Part shown: piece by piece, positions 1 through 22,900 of the stretch
How the letters are laid out: each line of letters begins with the position of its first letter
How positions within the stretch are numbered: position 1 is the stretch's first letter
From: Acanthaster planci
Taxonomy: Eukaryota; Echinodermata; Asteroidea; Valvatida; Acanthasteridae
Assembly: GCF_001949145.1 (NCBI RefSeq)
Contig: NW_019091397.1
Span: 608,891-665,977 of the forward strand
DNA length: 57,087 nt
Direction of reading: 5' to 3'
Position numbers and translations under genes: made by a program
The notes under the pieces: generated by a model
The model's database searches: none
Told to the model about the DNA's origin: nothing
Seen by the model: only the letters and a program-made list of their open reading frames with translations

Positions 1-540
1 AATATACCACAAGAATGAATGTCAGGGTACATGTAGGTATGTGTACTCATGTTGAGAGAATTTTCCAGATCAGGAATGGTGTGGTCAGGCTGAGCGTTAT
101 CCTGTATTTGGTTGGCACAGTCGGGTTAAAAACGAAGTGCAATCTTTGTGGCCATATACAGCCATGTGGGTGGCAATATTTGTGTTGATCTTTACCATGT
201 TTATCCCTGATTGTATTCAAAATACAATGAAAGAATCATGCAAGATTTCATTGCAAATAGTGCAAAAACATTTGGCTCCTTTATTTACAATTTCCCAGCT
301 GGAATGTTGCCAAAATCCTGTCCCGTGTGGGGCATGAACAGGGAAACCATTGCCAGCTTGGCTGCACGCAATATGTTCTGTTCACTAGCATGGATTCCCA
401 CAGTGCGGAATCGCTCTATCGCTAATCTTCGAGGGATATGTGGAACTAGGCATATTCGCAAAAAGACTATATCATTTTTGACCGGGGGGGGTGAAAATAC
501 TTGGACATTACCATTTTTTGTGAGTTTAGATTTAGTTTAG
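1..540. other. no gene recognised at left edge
   Basis: I see no exon that I can name here. A 109-codon + strand ORF (211-540) shows no recognised motif and no codon or splice context. If the poly(A) polymerase gene further right continues upstream, this stretch is probably intron, but no polymerase-like coding sequence was found. Confidence 0.3.
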
Positions 541-871
541 TTTTGTTTCAGTTTTCTCATTCTTGTGGCCAAAGGCCAAATTACAGTGAAAAACACAGTT
601 AAATTATATCTTAATCATTACAAAAGCAACATTCATCGACAAAAGTAACCATTACAATAAGAAAAAACACACTACAATACATTATCATCAAAACTGAGTT
701 ATTAAAACCGTGGAACACTTATTAAAAATTACTTAAAAAGAACAACACGCAAATAGCACAGAAAGAAACAGACATTCCTCATTATACTCCAAAAGTAAGG
801 GAAACCCAGAAGGTCAGTGACCACGCATAAATACATGATGTATAATATAGAGTTTGCAGTCAAGTGCATCC

Positions 872-1437
872 CTATATGAGGTAAATCCATCGCCTGAAAT
901 TATGCGACATACTCGTCTTTGTAAGTTTTCTAATTGAGAAGACTGGGTACTGATCTACATACTGAAGGGGGCATTCCTTGATCTGAAGAGCAGGAGCCTC
1001 ATGTTTGAAGCAAATCTGGAGGGCCTGACATTTGGTTGGATTTAGTTGAAGTTTGTTGTCAGTCCATTGACTAAATTGGTCAAGAATCTTCTGAAGTTGA
1101 CTGTTATACAGATGAGAACAATTTTCCGCTAGTGTTAAGTCATCTACATATTTCCAACAATTTATATTATTAGGGACATTGACAGCAGCATTATTAATGG
1201 TAACCTGAAACCCAATAGGTCCCAGCTTAGTTTCTTGTGGGAGGCCACCAGTCAGTGTTTTGTACGTAGACCATGTCTGATTATGTTGAACACACAGTTG
1301 CTGAGAAAGTGGCACAACCAAGGGACAGTGGATCTTTGGACTCCCAAGTGAATGAACTTTTCAATCATTAGTCTGTGGTCCACCATGTCAAATGCTTTGG
1401 AAAAGTCCATCAAAACCATTGTGCCAACGTTGCCCAC
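872..1437 (-). pseudogene. LINE reverse transcriptase fragments
   Basis: Two overlapping frames carry RT motifs in order: L-M-D-F-S-K-A-F-D-M-V-D-H (motif with the first catalytic Asp), G-L-P-Q-E-T-K-L-G-P (normally Q-G-T; here Glu replaces Gly), and the catalytic box Y-V-D-D (bases 1139-1150). A frameshift near 1250-1320 separates the first motif from the rest. Downstream residues fit the RT thumb, after which the frame is lost. An inactive copy. Confidence 0.85.
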
Positions 1438-2071
1438 TTTGTCAGCACCTTGATGCAGGAAATGAAGCAGACTAACTAGAGTACTGATACCCTTAATATT
1501 ATGAAATTGGTGAAGGTCTATCTTACTGCTATTGCCTTGCAGAACCCATCTAGTAATAAAACTCTCTGCAATTTTGGCAAAACCATCAGTAAAATGGGGC
1601 GCAGTTTATTGGCATCAGGTGGATTAGATTTTGGTATTGGTACTACTATGGCTTTCTTCCACTGTTGTGGGACTACACCCTCATTGTATGAAGAATTTAA
1701 AATGTCGCAAATAGGAGTGCTAGACTCATGAAACTCTTTGATGATTTTAGGAGAAATACCATCAGGGCCACTTGATTACCAGGTTTAACTTTCCTCAGCC
1801 TTGCGTAAACATGGATTAAGTTTTGAAGGGGGACAGTCAGCTGGTAAAATAGTTCCCAGCATGCCCAAATCAAGCGATGAAACGTGAGAGGACACCCAAA
1901 TTAAAGTATCATTGATGAAATCAGCAATACCTGGGATGGATAAGATTAACTCAGGCGTGTCATTCCTTGTCATCAGGTGTATTTGTTGATGCCATTTTCT
2001 AGAGTCAGTCAACTGTAATCTGCACACTCTATTAGCATAATAATTGACCTTACACTTAGTTATTTCAGTTG

Positions 2072-2329
2072 TTACCTGGTTATGAAGGGTATGAATTTCT
2101 TAGTTTCACCTTTAAAAAATGCACTTTTACGAGACTTGATCAAGGATTTGATTTTTTGATCGATCCATGGTTTATCATGACCGTGAATTCTGATTGTTTT
2201 CTCTGGAAAGAATGAGTCAATTGCATTGCTTACAGAGAAAGTAGAAGGTATCTGCTTTCTCTTAGGTTGACTTTGCATCAGTAACATTATTCCAATTCTG
2301 GGATTGAATCTATCTCCCGAATTCCCCAA
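2072..2329 (-). pseudogene. LINE ORF2 linker between endonuclease and RT
   Basis: The 85-codon frame carries D-K-P-W-I-D-Q-K-I-K-S-L-I-K followed by R-K-S-A-F-F-K-G, the highly recognisable segment between endonuclease and RT in CR1/Jockey-type elements. Its position between the two enzyme fragments supports one broken ORF2. Confidence 0.7.
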
Positions 2330-2446
2330 ATAGGTCCTTTTTTATTGACAAGTTTGTGAATCTGATGGCTTGTAGGTTTCCAAACAATGCATGAATGGTC
2401 ACTCTCTCCAATCAGGCTAATTACACAAGGATTATCATAAAAACAG

Positions 2447-2782
2447 TCAATATTTGGCATGACCAAATCCAGTGTTATTTCTTTTCAGGTAGGGAATGTA
2501 ATTTGGTTGAGATTCTGAGAACAAGTAACTGGTCCTGAGAGAACAAGCCTTGGTGTTCATTCTATTAAAGTCTCTCAGTAGAACAAAACCAATATCGGGG
2601 TACTTTGTTGCCAACAAGCCCATGGACTCTTGCAGGTGAACTTCAAGTTTGTCCTGATGTGGTGAGTTCGGGGGGGTTATATACTCTATACACTGCGATG
2701 ACAGGGATGAATTGAGGGAGTCACTTGGGTTTGACAAGGATCCACACATATTCCAACCCGTCAGGCTCTGTGCTATCAGCAA
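2447..2782 (-). pseudogene. LINE apurinic-like endonuclease domain fragment
   Basis: The frame contains Y-I-T-P-P-N-S-P followed about 25 residues later by F-V-L-L-R-D-F-N-R-M-N. This is the APE endonuclease pattern (Y-x-P-P ... G-D-F-N) of LINE ORF2, with the Gly of G-D-F-N replaced by Arg. That change and the short open frame indicate an inactive copy. It lies upstream (in the - direction) of the linker and reverse transcriptase pieces, as expected for ORF2. Confidence 0.75.
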
Positions 2783-3937
2783 GTTGCCTTGTTTTGATGT
2801 CAGACTTTACATACAGTGTTACCCCTCCCCTCATGCCATTTCGGTTCTTGAAGAAGAGCTGGTAACCCTTGACTGTGGTCATGTTGTCAAGATCTTGGTT
2901 GAATCAAGTCTCAGAGACAATGCCAATATTGATTGATTCTTGGCAGAAAATGATTTCGAGTTCATCCAGTTTATTGACCTATGACTGGGCGTTAGTCAAG
3001 AAGAAGGATGGAAGGCCGCTGACATGATGGGTATTGGTTGGGCTTGAATTTACTGGAGCCCTAGGAGTGAGGGTTAAAACTCTGAATCGACTGTCACAAT
3101 TATAGGGGTTCATGGAATGAATGATGGTTGCTTTTGTGGTAATGTGCACAATGATCCTCTTACGTCTGTTTTCCCTGCTCTGCCTCCATAGTGGGTATGT
3201 CTTCGAAACTTGAGCTCATTGATTCTATGACCAACTTGTGTGGATACAGTGTAGACTTCACCGTTATGTCTAATTTTGTGTAATGTATCATCGCTGTATG
3301 TGATTCTGCATCGGTCATGTTGATAACTACTTGGTAGGGAAGCATTGACTGGTGTCACGTCGAAGATTAACTGGCAAGCAAATAAATAGCATATCAGTAT
3401 ACGTAGGGAGTGGAAGAATGCTGTGAGATGTTGTGACTACTCTTGGGTTCCAAGGCAGGTATCCATCTAAATCCATGTGTCTTATTGGATGCTGACAGGT
3501 GATAGCCTAGATGAGCAGTTCTGGGCATACACATAGGCTTATCAGCACTTGAGTCAGTACTCTATATCCAGGTACGTAATGCTGATGATAACTTTTGGTC
3601 AGGATTCTTCGACACATCGTTGAATACTGTTAAATCTACTAGTGAGTCTGGGCCTGGAACCAAAAGGCATAAATAGCTGTGTTTTGTCCATTTGATTAGT
3701 AGTGTGGTGATAATAATACCTTCACGGAAGTGTGCAAATGCAAATGGGATGATTGCTTAACTTTAACTGGTTAACATTTTTGGGTTTGAAAATGCTCAAA
3801 ACCTGTTTATGTTCGAGTTTCAAGTGTGGCTCCTCCAAGGGGTTCGCGGTACCACCCCTATTATAACATAATGGTAATGTTATTGCAATATCACCTGGAC
3901 CTAACTTGGGAACCATCTGGAGTTTTTCAGATCAATA

Positions 3938-4750
3938 GGGCCTGAAAGTTGACCCCTGATGGCTTGCTTCCAGAACCCTTGGAAAGGAAAAATAATGTGC
4001 CGAGATTTTAGAATTTGTAATTTTTTTTGTTCGGTTACTTCTTAAAAAATCCAACTCAGAAAAAGTGCTTTGGAAAATAGTGTATCAATTTATAGAAACT
4101 GAAAAATCACCTGTTCTGGAAGACCAATATCTTGCCAAAAATTGACCCATCACTTCCAAAAATTTAAAATACATGAAGAACTGTGCAATGAGGCAGTCTC
4201 ATATGCAGATGAACATTTACGGTTTGAAATTTTACGGTAGTCCGTTGGTAAAAGCCGTTATAAAACAGATCAAAATATTTCCCACAGTCTTATAATTAAA
4301 AAGTGATAAACTTAAAGCAATATTCTATGTCAATTATGAAAAATTCTAATCTTTTATGTAATCTTTGCCGACAACAACTGCGTGATGTCAACTCAACGGA
4401 ATCTGGAACCCATCGACTGCAAGTAGGTGAATCTTTGCAATGTTGCACAGTCTTGTTTTCACGTAAGCACGGGCAGTGAAAACAAACGTGCATTAACATG
4501 GAGACCTAGGTACGATGTCGCTGGAAGTGAAAGGTCGTTGAGAAAATTCTCTTTTACCCATCTTTCCTAAATATTACTTTAGGAAGACAATGGTAAAATT
4601 CCAACATGAGTGTTTCATGGGATGGTTTTAGTTAGGAATTATTCTTCAAAAAATTATCGAACGTGATTGGACGGCCCAATTTAAAACCCCCACAGGAGGA
4701 CTGCGTGAGGGTTCCAGAAGCTCATGGCATGACCTTTTACTTTCAGGCTC
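3938..4750. mobile_element. non-autonomous DNA transposon, family T1 copy 1 (TA-flanked)
   Basis: The ends are inverted: GGGCCTGAAAGT at the left and ACTTTCAGGCTC at the right, flanked by TA on each side. The mirrored match extends to CAATAG/CTATTG, so the exact boundary is uncertain by a few bases. A second subterminal inverted match (CTTCCAGAACCCT against AGGGTTCCAGAAG) lies about 30 bp inside. A diverged second copy sits at 19002-19780. No transposase is encoded. Confidence 0.75.
4296..4499 (-). CDS. Cys-rich 67-aa ORF inside T1 element, copy 1
   Basis: The ORF begins M-L-M-H-V-C-F-H-C-P-C-L-R-E-N and has further Cys residues in a C-K-D-x-P-x-C-S-R-W pattern and a C-C pair. The diverged copy at 19308-19517 keeps the same frame open, with the Cys/His positions largely unchanged. 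It could be the relic of a zinc-binding domain of the parent transposase, or a chance open frame in a fairly conserved repeat. No function is assigned. Confidence 0.25.
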   Translation of the reverse strand: MLMHVCFHCPCLRENKTVQHCKDSPTCSRWVPDSVELTSRSCCRQRLHKRLEFFIIDIEYCFKFITF

Positions 4751-16663
<11,913 letters not shown>

Positions 16664-17955
16664 ACAGTTTCTTTATTTTTGTATCCTTTCTGTTCAAGAT
16701 GTAGTTTTTGGAAAGCTTAGTACTCTTGTGCTTGTTGTGTAGATGAGTGATTTGTCCCAAGCAGGGATGCTTTTATTGTGATGCGTTTATGTATGAAAAT
16801 GTTGTGTTCCTGTCAGTTTTTAGATATTACCTTGTGGGTATAAGCGACTGTACATTTGCCAGTGCAGTGCCTATTCGCTAGAGATGTTCTCACCTTATTG
16901 GTAACATGATAGGATCATGGCAGAAGACACTCTTCATGGATGATAGTTGCTTCATTAAATGAATGATGAATTAAGGAAATCTCACACCTCATGTGGAGAG
17001 GATACTTTCAAGGATACTTGAATTACTAAGGGGGTATCATGCAATGATTTCAAATCCAAGAGTGACCCCTTTTTTTTTTAAACAAGAATGCTGTTCTCAA
17101 ATGTTTAAGTGCTTTTTCCTTAAAGTTGGCGCAAAAATTTCATGAAATAAGAGAACAGATACACATGTTGGACTTTGTTGCAGTTGGACTTAAATTCAAC
17201 TAGTTTAGTTTGGTGATGGGGTGAGTTCTTTAGAATATTCAAAGCGAGGGATGTTTTGAGTTCTTGTCTTTGAGGGACAAGATACAATATTGGGGTATTA
17301 AGTGCTTCATTTGTAAATAATTCTACGACTTTAAAGTGAACATCCATTTGTTAGCATAGATTCACTTTGTGTTTACTGTTTATTTGGCAATTACTTGTTT
17401 AAATAGATTGCAACATTTCCTTTGCTCTTTCTCTGCATATTGAACCACGGGAATCTATGTACATGTATAATTATCAGAGCTGATGTTTATTTTCTATCAG
17501 GTTGCCTTGTAGGTTTATATTTGAATAATTCAGTGCTAAACATGTGGGTGGGTGCTTGTTTTGGTTATTCCCATGCAACTGTTTCTGTTGGTGGCACAGT
17601 TTTTGCCTGGTTACTTTTTGACACATCTCTGAAACAATTGCAAAAACAATTGATTTATGTGTTAATAGGTGCACATACATGTACATGGGAATGGGTCTGT
17701 CATTTGAGTGGAAGGACATTAAAATCTACCTTGTTTACATGTAATTTCTGTTACTTTTTGATGTTTGATCCAGGAAGTGTATTTAGTTGTTGCTAGATGT
17801 AGTCATCTAGATGTAGTCATCTAGATGTAGTCATCTACTGCAGGTTTACTGAATAATCATAAAGTCATCTGCTAAGTTAAGCAGATGTAAATCATTGCTT
17901 TGAACATTTGAGTATTAACGTGTGTGTACATATATTTAGTGTACATTGTAATAAA
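16664..17955 (+). other. PAPOLA: probable 3' UTR of PAP gene with poly(A) signal
   Basis: After the stop codon the sequence is AT-rich and has no further coding homology. A canonical AATAAA lies at 17950-17955 and a weaker ATTAAA near 16946, so alternative ends are possible. A 16-bp direct repeat (TAGATGTAGTCATC, three times) lies at about 17796-17836. The true end is inferred. Confidence 0.5.
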
Positions 17956-19001
17956 TGTTACTTGTATAGGAGTATTTGATATTAAAAGGATTAAACACCA
18001 CATATGATGTTGTATTTAATCTTTTTTCTTTTGAGAGTTAGGAATTTTGGTATTCAAACAGCCCTTGCCTCAAATGAAGCGTATCTGAGGTCATTTGGGA
18101 ACAGCAATACATGCGGGAAGCCTCCCAGCATGGTCATGCTCCCACTCGCACAGTACTCTGTTGCTACATGACCTTGCCTTTTTGAAATACCCAACTGGCT
18201 CATTGTATGATGTTGCATTTACAAGTACTAGGGTGTCCTGCCGAAAATTCAAGGAGGAATAGGGTCGGTGAATTTATTCAACTTTGGATTTTTCACATCA
18301 ATTGGGGAACATGTTGTTCTGTTCATTTTCCACACAATAACTTTTTTTTTTAAAAAATGCTGATGATGGGGATGAAACCGTCTCTATCTGAACCTTGCTC
18401 CAAAGAAATGTTCATAACAGTATTTTATTGCTGTTGCTATCATGGTATTTGAAAAAACCATTAAGAAATATGTGTAACCAAGAATTGAAAAAAAAAGGTG
18501 GGGGTGCAGGGAGGAGTGTGTTTGAAAGTGCAGAGATGCATCGTAATGTAATTATTAACAGCCACGGTGTTGGCCTGTTTTACAAACATGCATTGCAGGT
18601 TGCTGGACCTTTTTGTCCAACATAGTACATGTAGTTTGGTGTGACATGTTCTTAGCTGGAGTCATCACAGTGGCTCCTGCTGCATGCAAAGAGCTGATAT
18701 GGACAACCTTGTGACGGTTGGGTTGAAAATCTGATAAGACAGAAGGGCCTTCAACTGATGAACTGAAAGTTTGCTGGTCTGCAGAGAATTTAAATTTCAA
18801 CTACCCTCTCCACTGCCAATCCAAGGGGGTAAGTGCCTGTGGGCAAAGCAATGGTTATAGGGTCGAGACATAAAGCTGTCTTTCAGCCTCTGCAGATAAA
18901 AGCTGGGTTACCATCCCTGACACAGTTTCAAGGCTCTAAACAGTCATATAGCCGAGAACCATATCCAACAGACAAGACGACATTTTGTAATGTACTAAAT
19001 A
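17956..19001. other. intergenic, no gene recognised
   Basis: Between the PAP poly(A) signal and the T1 element I see no coding sequence, only A/T-rich DNA and homopolymer runs. Confidence 0.4.
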
Positions 19002-19780
19002 GAGCCTGAAAGTTGATCCCTGATGGCGCACTTCCGGAACCCTTGGATAGAAAAAAATCACGTGCAGAGATTTTAGAATTTGTAATATTTTGGTCATTCA
19101 GTTTCTTCTTAAAAAATCAAATTCGGAAAAGGGGCTTTGGAAAATATTTGCTAGTATATCAATTTATAGAAACTGAAAAATTACCTGAACATGAACAACA
19201 GTGCAATGAGACAGTCTTGTATGCAGATGAACATTTGCGATTTGAAAGTTTACGGTAGTCCATCGGTAAAGCCGAAATAAAAAACAAATCAAAATATTTA
19301 CATAGTCTTATAATTTATAAGTAATAAACTGAAAGCAACATTCTCCTTCAATTACGAAAGATTCTAATCTTTCATCTAACCTTTGCTGACAACAACTGTG
19401 TGATGTCAACTCAACGGAATCTGGAACCCATCGACTGCAAATAGGTAAATCTTTGCAACATTGTACAATCTCATTTTCACGTAAGCACGGGCAGTGAAAA
19501 CAAATGTGAATGAACATGGAGACCTAGGTATGATATCGCTGGAAGTGAAAGGTCGTTCAGAAAATTTGTTTTTTACCCATCTGCAGGTGACTTTTCCTAT
19601 ATATTACTTGCGGAAGACAAAGGCAAAATTTCAACATGAGTGTTTCATGGGATGGTTTCAGTTGGGAATTATTCTTCAAAAAATTATGGAACGTGATAGG
19701 ATGGCCCCATGTAAAACCCCCACAGGAGGACTGCGTGAGGGTTCCAGAAGCTCATGGCATGACCTTTTACTTTCAGGCTC
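19002..19780. mobile_element. non-autonomous DNA transposon, family T1 copy 2 (TA-flanked)
   Basis: The ends GAGCCTGAAAGT and ACTTTCAGGCTC are perfect 12-bp inverted repeats flanked by TA. Internal sequence (GACCTAGGTATGATATCGCTGG, GTGAAAGGTCGTTCAG) aligns with copy 1 throughout; copy 1 has extra bases in its first third. No transposase. Confidence 0.8.
19308..19517 (-). CDS. Cys-rich 69-aa ORF inside T1 element, copy 2
   Basis: Counterpart of the ORF at 4296-4499: M-F-I-H-I-C-F-H-C-P-C-L-R-E-N, then the shared S-R-W-V-P-D-S-V-E-L-T-S core. Differences between the copies include many substitutions but no stop or net frameshift over about 65 codons. Function unknown. Confidence 0.25.
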   Translation of the reverse strand: MFIHICFHCPCLRENEIVQCCKDLPICSRWVPDSVELTSHSCCQQRLDERLESFVIEGECCFQFITYKL

Positions 19781-20169
19781 TATTGCAGTACAGGTACAGT
19801 CACTGCCCAATCGTTATGACACAATCCACACATACCTAATAGTTTGGCTTATGATTGTTCTGTTGCACTGTTAGAGGGATTGTTTGTGAATGGAGCACTA
19901 CTTCAGCACACCTCACATCAAATATAAGAGCAAGTTTGTCGACCTTCAGTATGTATTTAGGTTTCATTTGTAACACATATACACACATATATCTTGCATA
20001 ATAAATTGGACATTATCAAATTTATACACATATTCATACAAAACTCTGAATATAAATGGTAGCAAAAACTGATAAAAAAATTTATTATACAAGGTTGCTG
20101 CATAAGATCAAAGTCAACATATATACACAGCGCATGTGTCCAAAATCATTAAAGTCACTTCTTTAGCCA

Positions 20170-20276
20170 CTTGTCACCAGATGACATGTAAACACAAATA
20201 ATTTTCCTTATTTGTTCCACAGAAGGCAAAGTACACTCATTTAAGAATTTTATTTTTTATTTCTGCAGTTGACATT
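20170..20276. repeat. interspersed repeat R1, copy 1
   Basis: About 105 bp (GATGACATGTAAACACA ... CATTTAAGAATT ... ATTTCTGCAGTTGACA) recurs in diverged form at 49046-49148. No terminal structure is visible. It lies between the T1 element and the DIRS element. Confidence 0.55.
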
Positions 20277-21029
20277 TTAATGTGTTTTGCTTAGTTGGAT
20301 GTAAGTGTGAAATACGATCCTACATGCTGACACTGCTACTACAAATGAACAAAGGAATTAAAGACCTTTGAGTAAACTGATTGCTAGAGAGTGCAACCAT
20401 ACAAAGGAGTTACGGGTACAAAAATCCTAACTAGTAATTCCTTTGTTTCAAAACAACTGGCAAAAAAAACAAACATGGCCACGGGTGATGAAAATGCGCT
20501 CTGAGACTTTTGCATGCAATCCGGTTGACATCTGTATGTGCCACAATTTTTACCTGAGCAGTTGAAAAACAGCTCAGCATAAGAACTCAGGAGGGAAAAG
20601 AATGAAAATACTGATGCCTAAATTCAAGAGTTGTGCCCCTTAACATATTTTATGGGCACTAGAAATAAATCACAAGGTTGAAGAATGTGCCAAAAAAAAA
20701 GAAAAAGAAAGAAGAAAACCTGTCATTAACTAGCATTTAACATTTAAGTATGATGTCAAGTCTTTTGCAATGGCTATCTTTCCAAGTGAATGTACTGCAA
20801 ACTCCTTCCCCACATGGAGTGGGTCTGGTCTCCTAGTGACAGTTACCCCTGCCCAGGCTACATATGCAAATTTCCCATGTGCCTATTACAATAACATATG
20901 CAGAGTGGCACCGTACCCTTGAGGTGGGTCGGCGACGGGAGTGTAATAACTAGGAGAACATAAGACAGGCGTCGCAAGAGTGGACACTCACCCAGCAACC
21001 CTACTAATTCTAGCTGTCAACTGCCTTGT

Positions 21030-22010
21030 TCAGAGCAGCGCTGGATGTTCGCTGGACTGCCGAGTGCAGGGTCGCTCTGCCATGGACCGTTTTGCTCCGC
21101 AGAACATCCTTCAGGTACCATTCGGTGAAGGTGAAGGGAGATTTCCAACAAGCCATTTGGCAGATTTCAACAAGAGGAACCCTCTGAAGTATGACCAAGA
21201 TGTAGAGGCGCCGCGAATATCGTGGGCCCTGACGTAATTAAGCCTGAGTCATCTCATCATGATATGCCGGCCAGTCTTGAATAGCGAAGATGATGGCCAA
21301 GACCGTCCATCGGGCAATAACGTCCTTAGACGCTGGGTGAAAGAGTTTCGTCATGGTGACAAAAAGTTGGGAATCAGATTCCCGGCGACGTTTGGTTCTG
21401 GCAAGATACCACTTGAGAGTCCGAACCAGACACCATTTCTTGTCAGTGTCGTCTCCTGCAAGTGAGGTATATTGGGAACGAATATGTCGGGGGGTCGAAA
21501 AGTAGGCTGCTGGTTTTTAGACAAGAACCCAATGGTTGGGATGAGATGAATCCTGTGATGCTTCCAGCGGATGTGACCATCAGTAGGGCATGTAGCTTGC
21601 TACCTCATCTTGATGTGAAGACCACAAAAAAGAAAGCCAGCTTGATGCTGAGATGGAGGTCAGACACATCAGCCAACAGATCGATGGGGGACCTGCAAGA
21701 ACACGTAGAACGTTTCCGAGATCCCCGGATAAGAAGAGGCATTTCACGTGGGGATGCTTGACAAACATTCCTCAAAGAAGATGGTGGACTGCAGTATTGT
21801 CAAAGAGAGTCGCCCCATTGGTAAAGCCTGAGTGAGCAACTGATAGTTGCGGATGGTGGCAACCTGGAGACCTGAGTGGAACAGGTACATGAGGAAGTCC
21901 GTGACCGAGCTCACAGGAGCTTCAGTCAGAGAAACATTGTGGTCGTCACACTGTCTAGTAAAATAATGTAGGCGGTTGTTGTAAATCTTGCAAGTGGACA
22001 GTTATCGACC
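21030..22010 (-). pseudogene. DIRS-B tyrosine recombinase, broken
   Basis: The N-terminal SAM-like part reads E-A-P-V-S-S-V-T-D-F-L-M-Y-L-F-H-S-G-L-Q (near 21900). The core has L-F-L-S-G-D-L-G-N-V-L-R-V-L-A-G-P-P (near 21690). The C-terminal part has L-V-R-T-L-K-W-Y-L-A-R-T (near 21430), and I-C-Q-M-A-C-W-K-S-P-F-T-F-T-E-W-Y-L-K-D-V near 21120, where the Tyr in W-Y-L-K-D-V sits at the usual nucleophile position. A stop interrupts the segment with the catalytic His/Arg. This enzyme would circularise and insert the cDNA; this copy cannot. Confidence 0.75.
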
Positions 22011-22207
22011 ACTGGCTGCCGTGGATGCAGCATCTGCAGAAAGGCCCAACGCTCTCAAGGATCATTGGACAACGTCCAGCACGTCAAGAGAAGACCCTCC
22101 GATACTGGGTGGAGGATCCCCGACTTGGGCTGATGGAGGATGTCCTCCCTGGCTGGGAGGATCAACAAACGTCATACAAGGAGTCTTGTCAGTCTTGAAA
22201 ACCACGG

Positions 22208-22900
22208 TTACCAAGGCCAGAACAGGGCGACGAGAAGGATCCAACATGGCTCCTGTTCTATTTTGGACAGGACCCACGGGATGAGGGAGATAGGAGGAAA
22301 GGTGTACACCAGAAGGCCTGACCAGTCAATCTGTAGGGCCCGTGGGTGAGAGAACCTGGAGCAGAACGTCCGGAGATGGGCATTGTCGGTGGATGTGATA
22401 TGAAGATGCTTGATCTCTACGAAGATCTGGCTGACCACGTTTGGATGAAGAGTCCACTCCGTCGGTCTGACGGCACCCTGAGAGAGTGCGTCTGCAATGT
22501 AGTTGCTGGTTCGACTTGGAGGGTGATGCCTTGATGTCCACATGAAGAGCTGCCACGCAAGGTAGCAGAGTTGGCGAGAGCGAGTGCCACCCTGATGATT
22601 GATGTCGCGGAGTTGTTGCTCTAGACTCGAACAGAATGACTTACTAGGTGTTGTCGAAAGTGGCGAAGAGCGTTGAACACCACTTGAAGTTCCAACATCT
22701 TGATGTGTTTGTCCTCAGAGTGTGTCGCAGACCCCAGAGGCATGGAGTGGAGGAAGAGTGCCTCCCCATCCGAATAGCAACACATCCATCGTCACAGTTG
22801 CAACGGACCTTGAACTCGTGCCCCAAAAGCAATGTGGGGCGTGGCCAGGCTGAGCGGAAGAATATATGGAGAGTCTGGAATTATTAGACGAAAGGAGCAT
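22208..22900 (-). pseudogene. DIRS-B RNase H domain, broken
   Basis: In shifting frames: V-L-L-F-G-W-G-G-T-L-P-P (start of RNase H), then I-A-D-A-L-S-Q-G-A-V-R-P-T-E-W-T-L-H-P, F-C-S-R-F-S-H-P-R-A and Y-T-F-P-P-I-S-L-I-P. These are the same landmarks as in the better preserved element A (31018-31809). At least two frameshifts. Confidence 0.8.

Larger units (their letters stand above)
560..3360 (-). mobile_element. degenerate non-LTR retrotransposon (LINE, CR1/L2/Jockey-like)
   Basis: Read on the - strand, the order is: an N-terminal endonuclease lead-in with a conserved R-G-G/G-R-A-G-type segment (near 3170), an APE-type endonuclease, a linker with the usual D-K-P-W-I-D-Q-K-I-K signature (near 2150), then a reverse transcriptase. 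Coding is split over at least five frames by stops and frameshifts, so the copy is dead. The 3' side (about 560-870) is AT-rich and ends in a short T-T-A-G-T-T-T-type repeat on the + strand, as in CR1-like tails. Family placement is by motif only; the exact clade is not settled. Confidence 0.8.

Noticed and set aside
21462-22349. + strand ORFs of 60-99 codons
   Set aside because: Opposite strand of the DIRS-B recombinase and RNase H; no own motif.
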